64,000 nt of DNA from contig CAAEJV010000017.1 of the NCBI GenBank assembly GCA_900756155.1, forward strand, positions 248,001 to 312,000, in the 5' to 3' direction. Below are positions 60,638 to 64,000 of the stretch, piece after piece. Under the pieces are notes generated by a model. It made no database searches and was not told the origin of the DNA. It saw only the letters and a list, made by a program, of their open reading frames with translations. Source of the stretch: Pasteurellaceae bacterium. Its GTDB lineage: Bacteria; Pseudomonadota; Gammaproteobacteria; Enterobacterales; Pasteurellaceae. How positions within the stretch are numbered: the stretch's first letter is position 1; each line of letters opens with the position of its first letter. A program made the translations under genes and the position numbers.

Positions 60638-61465
60638 ATGTCAAATTTACAACAAGTTATTGAAGCTGCATTTGAAAAACGTGCGGAAATTACCCCTAAA
60701 ACAGTTGATGCACAAACTCGTGCAGCAATCGAAGAAGTGATCGAAGGATTAGATAGCGGTAAATACCGTGTTGCAGAAAAAATTGATGGTGAATGGGTAA
60801 CTCATCAATGGCTGAAAAAAGCGGTATTATTATCTTTCCGTATCAATGATAACCAAATCATTGATGGAGCAGAAACCAAATACTATGACAAAGTGGCATT
60901 GAAGTTTGCTGACTATACTGAAGAGCGTTTTGCTCAAGAAGGTTTCCGTGTCGTACCTTCTGCAACCGTACGTAAAGGCGCATACATTTCTAAAAACTGT
61001 GTATTGATGCCATCTTATGTAAATATCGGTGCATACGTGGGTGAAGGTACCATGGTTGATACATGGGCAACCGTTGGTTCATGTGCGCAAATTGGTAAAA
61101 ATGTTCACTTATCTGGTGGTGTAGGCATCGGTGGTGTATTAGAACCATTACAAGCAAACCCAACCATTATCGGTGATAACTGTTTCATCGGTGCACGTTC
61201 TGAAGTTGTTGAAGGCGTGATTGTTGAAGATGGTTGTGTGATCTCTATGGGCGTATTCATCGGTCAATCAACTAAAATCTATGATCGTGAAACTGGTGAA
61301 GTGTTCTATGGCCGCGTTCCTGCTGGTTCTGTGGTTGTTTCTGGTAGCCTTCCATCTAAATGTGGTAAATACAGCTTATATTGTGCAGTGATCGTGAAAA
61401 AAGTTGATGCAAAAACTTTAGGTAAAGTAGGTATCAACGAATTATTACGCTCTATTGAAGAGTAA
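60638..61465 (+). CDS. dapD: Tetrahydrodipicolinate N-succinyltransferase
   Basis: DapD makes N-succinyl-2-amino-6-ketopimelate in the lysine and diaminopimelate pathway, using succinyl-CoA. The 275-residue protein has an N-terminal helical domain and a left-handed beta-helix of hexapeptide repeats (for example GEGTMVDTWATVGSCAQIG near 149). ATG 60638 begins the family sequence MSNLQQVIE and follows AGGAAG; the upstream in-frame extension is unsupported. Confidence 0.95.
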   Translation: MSNLQQVIEAAFEKRAEITPKTVDAQTRAAIEEVIEGLDSGKYRVAEKIDGEWVTHQWLKKAVLLSFRINDNQIIDGAETKYYDKVALKFADYTEERFAQEGFRVVPSATVRKGAYISKNCVLMPSYVNIGAYVGEGTMVDTWATVGSCAQIGKNVHLSGGVGIGGVLEPLQANPTIIGDNCFIGARSEVVEGVIVEDGCVISMGVFIGQSTKIYDRETGEVFYGRVPAGSVVVSGSLPSKCGKYSLYCAVIVKKVDAKTLGKVGINELLRSIEE

Positions 61466-61479
61466 TTAAAATACCATAA

Positions 61480-61517
61480 AAAATGACCGCACTTGATAGA
61501 CAAAGTGCGGTCATTTT
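61480..61517. terminator. Bidirectional paired-uptake-signal terminator
   Basis: AAAATGACCGCACTT pairs perfectly with AAGTGCGGTCATTTT (15 bp) over an 8-nt loop between convergent dapD and tehB. Confidence 0.88.
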
Positions 61518-61535
61518 CTTTTCTAAATTAGCGAA

Positions 61536-62396
61536 TTATTTTTTTCTTGCTAGCATTGTCGCAAATTTTAATTTAATGCGATTACCGTTTTCATCGGTTT
61601 TGTGTAATTCGCCCATATTTTCGTTGTATTCTAAGAATTCCCAATCTTTGTAATATTCTTTTAATTCACCTTCAGAGAACGTGAATGAGAACGCTAATGG
61701 GCAAGGCACTTCAGGCGTGGACATGGCTGCTACAATTAAGTTATAACCACCAGGGTTGGTATGTTCTTGCATATTCTTAATAATGGCTGGAATTCGCTCA
61801 CGGTTTAAGAACATAAATACCACGGTTGATATAATAAAGTCGTAGTTTTCTTGAATATTGGCGGTGTTAATATCATAAACAGCGGTCTTAATATTCAAGT
61901 TTTCTTTGTCTTTAGTTTCGTTCAAGAAGGCGATGCTATTTTCGTTGTGATCCCAAGAGGTCACATCGTAGCCTTTTAAGCTTAAATAAAGGGAATTACG
62001 ACCTTGTCCACAGCCTAAATCTAAAACTTTACAAGGTTTGATAATTTTAGCTGCATCAACTACATCACCATGCGTTGCGGTCATATTGTATTTTTTGCTG
62101 AAGTAGTCTTCTTTTTTGCAATAGAAACCAAGTGTACATTCTAAGTCATCAGAAAGGGCTTCAACTCGGTGCCAGGCTTGTGGCTCGACAAACGGAATAT
62201 TGCTTTCAGGCGTGAAAATATGTTCAGCAATGACATCGCCATCTTCGGTTAGCTCATAAAACTTAAGTTTACCTTTTAGCACTGTAAGTTTGCCCCAAGT
62301 TCCCACTTTAGTATTGTGTTTTTCTTGGAACATTTTAGGTAATTTATCTTTTGTCCAAACCGGCATTTGTTTATAGCAGATAAGTTCGTTTGTCAT
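61536..62396 (-). CDS. tehB: Tellurite-resistance methyltransferase TehB
   Basis: TehB is a SAM-dependent methyltransferase linked to tellurite detoxification and, in H. influenzae, to oxidative-stress resistance. The 286-residue protein has an N-terminal DUF1971-like beta domain (QMPVWTKDKLPKMF near 10), which the shorter E. coli TehB lacks, and a C-terminal Rossmann domain with KVLDLGCGQGRNSLYLS near 122. It matches the Haemophilus TehB I recall at nearly the full length. tehA is not adjacent. Confidence 0.94.
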   Translation of the reverse strand: MTNELICYKQMPVWTKDKLPKMFQEKHNTKVGTWGKLTVLKGKLKFYELTEDGDVIAEHIFTPESNIPFVEPQAWHRVEALSDDLECTLGFYCKKEDYFSKKYNMTATHGDVVDAAKIIKPCKVLDLGCGQGRNSLYLSLKGYDVTSWDHNENSIAFLNETKDKENLNIKTAVYDINTANIQENYDFIISTVVFMFLNRERIPAIIKNMQEHTNPGGYNLIVAAMSTPEVPCPLAFSFTFSEGELKEYYKDWEFLEYNENMGELHKTDENGNRIKLKFATMLARKK

Positions 62397-62467
62397 AATG
62401 AATTCCTTTTAATTTGCGTGATAAATAGCTGATTGATATAGTAGGGTATTTAACTCTGTTTGGCAAT

Positions 62468-62490
62468 AAAAAAGGCGACCGAAGTCGCCT
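62468..62490 (-). terminator. Terminator of metG
   Basis: AGGCGAC and GTCGCCT form a 7-bp stem with a UUCG-type tetraloop on the minus strand, followed by six T. Confidence 0.9.
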
Positions 62491-62500
62491 AAATAGTAAA

Positions 62501-64000
62501 TTATTTTACTTGCATACCCGCAGTGACACCGCTATCAGCTGAAAGTAAGAATAAATCACTTCCGCCAGTACCAGCAGAAAGAATCATCCCTTCTGATACG
62601 CCGAATTTCATTTTACGTGGTGCAAGGTTTGCAACCACAATAATAAAACGACCTTCTAATTCTTCAGGTTTGTTGTAAGCCGCTTTAATGCCAGAGAACA
62701 CTTGGCGAGTATGGTCACCTAAATCTAATTCAAAACGTAAGAGTTTATTGGATTCAGGTACTGCTTCGCATTTCAACACTTTTGCCACACGCATATCTAT
62801 TTTAGCAAAATCATCAATGCTAATGGTGTCAGCAATAGGTTCGACATTTGAAAGTGCGGTCGATTTTGCCGCTGTTTTTTCTGTCGCTTTGTTTGCTTCA
62901 GCGAACAGTGCTTTAGTTTCTTCTACTACCGCATCAATTTGTTTTTTCTCTAAACGAGAGAAAAGCGCTTTAAATGGAGCAAGTTGATGACCTAATAAAG
63001 GCTGTGCAATATTATCCCATGTTAGTTCTGTTTGTAAGAATGCTTCTGCACGTTCAGCCAGTTTTGGAAGAACCGGTTTTAAGTAAGACATCAATACACG
63101 GAAAAGCTCAATACCCATTGAGCAAACCGCTTGTAATTCAGCATCTTTGCCTTCTTCTTTCGCAATGACCCAAGGGGCTTTTTCATCAATATATTTATTG
63201 GCTTTATCGGTTAATGCCATGATTTCACGAATGGCTTTGTTGTATTCACGGCTTTCATAGTAAGCAGCAATTTGTTCAGCTTGTGCAGTAAATTCAGCAA
63301 AAAGCGCTTCGTCTTCTAATTTATCTGCTAATTTGCCTTCAAAACGTTTTGTGATAAAGCCAGCATTACGAGAAGCTAAATTGACTAGTTTATTAACGAT
63401 ATCCGTATTGACTCGTTGAACGAAGTCTTCCAAGTTGAAATCAAGATCTTCGATGCGATCGTTTAATTTAGCCGCATAGTAATAACGTAAACATTCTGGA
63501 TCAATGTGATTTAAATAGGTGCTGGCTTGGATAAATGTACCACGTGATTTTGACATTTTGGCGCCATCTACGGTGACATAACCGTGAGCAAACACGTTGG
63601 TTGGTTTGCGGTATTCGCTCCCTTCTAGCATTGCTGGCCAGAACAGACTGTGGAAATACACGATATCTTTACCGATAAAGTGATAAAGTTCTGCATCGCT
63701 GTTTTCTCCCCAGAATTCATTAAAATCAATGCCTTCACGATCGCAGAGATTTTTGAAAGAAGCCATGTAGCCGATTGGGGCATCTAACCAAACATAGAAG
63801 AATTTATCTTTTGCACCCGGAATTTCAAAACCAAAATAAGGTGCATCACGAGAGATATCCCATTGTTGTAAACCGCTTTCAAACCATTCTTGCATTTTAT
63901 TTGCAATTTCAGGTTGAAGTGAGCCAGAGCGAGTCCATTCTTTTAACATGCCTTCAAAAGCAGGTAAGTCAAAGAAGAAATGTTCAGATTCTTTGATGAT
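62501..64000 (-). CDS. metG: Methionyl-tRNA synthetase, C-terminal part (gene runs off the window)
   Basis: MetG charges both initiator and elongator tRNA-Met. The reading frame is open to the window edge, so only about the last 500 codons of a protein of about 680 are present; internal Met at 63949 is not the start. Visible are the end of the catalytic core with KMSKS (GAKMSKSRGTF near 63565), the helical anticodon-binding domain, and the C-terminal tRNA-binding/dimerisation domain (KIDMRVAKVLKCEAV, NLAPRKMKFGVSEGMIL). A terminator follows. Confidence 0.95.
   Translation of the reverse strand: MIKESEHFFFDLPAFEGMLKEWTRSGSLQPEIANKMQEWFESGLQQWDISRDAPYFGFEIPGAKDKFFYVWLDAPIGYMASFKNLCDREGIDFNEFWGENSDAELYHFIGKDIVYFHSLFWPAMLEGSEYRKPTNVFAHGYVTVDGAKMSKSRGTFIQASTYLNHIDPECLRYYYAAKLNDRIEDLDFNLEDFVQRVNTDIVNKLVNLASRNAGFITKRFEGKLADKLEDEALFAEFTAQAEQIAAYYESREYNKAIREIMALTDKANKYIDEKAPWVIAKEEGKDAELQAVCSMGIELFRVLMSYLKPVLPKLAERAEAFLQTELTWDNIAQPLLGHQLAPFKALFSRLEKKQIDAVVEETKALFAEANKATEKTAAKSTALSNVEPIADTISIDDFAKIDMRVAKVLKCEAVPESNKLLRFELDLGDHTRQVFSGIKAAYNKPEELEGRFIIVVANLAPRKMKFGVSEGMILSAGTGGSDLFLLSADSGVTAGMQVK

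Noticed and set aside
62501..63949. Short metG starting at an internal ATG (63949)
   Set aside because: The frame is open and family-like (SEHFFFDLPAFEG) up to the window edge, so the gene simply continues outside the window.

Overview
The window reads as chromosomal DNA of a Haemophilus species, most likely H. parainfluenzae or a close relative. The 9-bp Haemophilus uptake signal (AAGTGCGGT / ACCGCACTT) recurs throughout, often as inverted pairs that form intrinsic terminators. Several gene orders match what I recall of H. influenzae Rd: prfB-dsbC-recJ-mtnN-cmk-rpsA-ihfB-lapAB-pyrF-yciH, pykA-dnaB-alr-pgi, sucCD-yciO-rluB-cysB-prmB-smrB. A sucrose cluster (scrK, scrB, sugar MFS) fits sucrose-fermenting H. 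parainfluenzae better than H. influenzae.

Layout. 0-12 kb: information-processing core (RF2 with its programmed frameshift, DsbC, RecJ, Cmk, S1, IHF-beta, LapA/LapB, PyrF, YciH). 12-24 kb: SirB2-like protein, EttA, a DUF1007/NicO metal transporter pair, a nitroreductase, a short surface-polysaccharide group (ElyC-like, pyruvyl transferase, flippase), an SbmA/BacA-like ABC transporter and a TonB-dependent siderophore receptor. 24.3-26.9 kb: a decayed prophage in the 3' end of tRNA-Val(GAC). 27-38 kb: pykA, dnaB, alr, pgi, the sucrose genes and tyrS. 38-44 kb: a thiosulfate-uptake pair, sfsA, a SIMPL protein, a BI-1 protein and an unusual ComEA-like protein. 44-54 kb: sucAB and sucCD separated by a cytX-like permease, then yciO, rluB, cysB. 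54-64 kb: MFS transporter, prmB, smrB, argS, yecM, two lipoproteins, dapD, tehB and metG (cut by the window end).

The most interesting region is the 2.5-kb element at 24342-26875. It has 15-bp direct repeats at both ends (att sites), arm-type integrase repeats just inside each end, a frameshifted S24 phage repressor, and directly downstream two intact, translationally coupled genes: a 344-aa soluble protein and a 156-aa four-helix membrane protein. This is the order and polarity of lambda cI-rexA-rexB. Short stretches align by eye with RexA and RexB as I remember them, so I propose a divergent RexAB-type phage-exclusion system kept as cargo after the integrase and repressor decayed.

Two unannotated small RNA genes are well supported by promoter, operator and terminator geometry. 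One is an FNR-controlled, FnrS-like RNA upstream of ettA (about 14171-14287, minus). The other is a Fur-controlled RNA of about 68 nt between sfsA and the thiosulfate transporter (about 40603-40670, minus), with two Fur boxes on a TTGACA-17-TATCAT promoter. The latter has a 12-nt perfect match to the ribosome-binding region of the SirB2-like gene. The siderophore receptor promoter carries a Fur-like box plus a LacI-family-like palindrome between -35 and -10.
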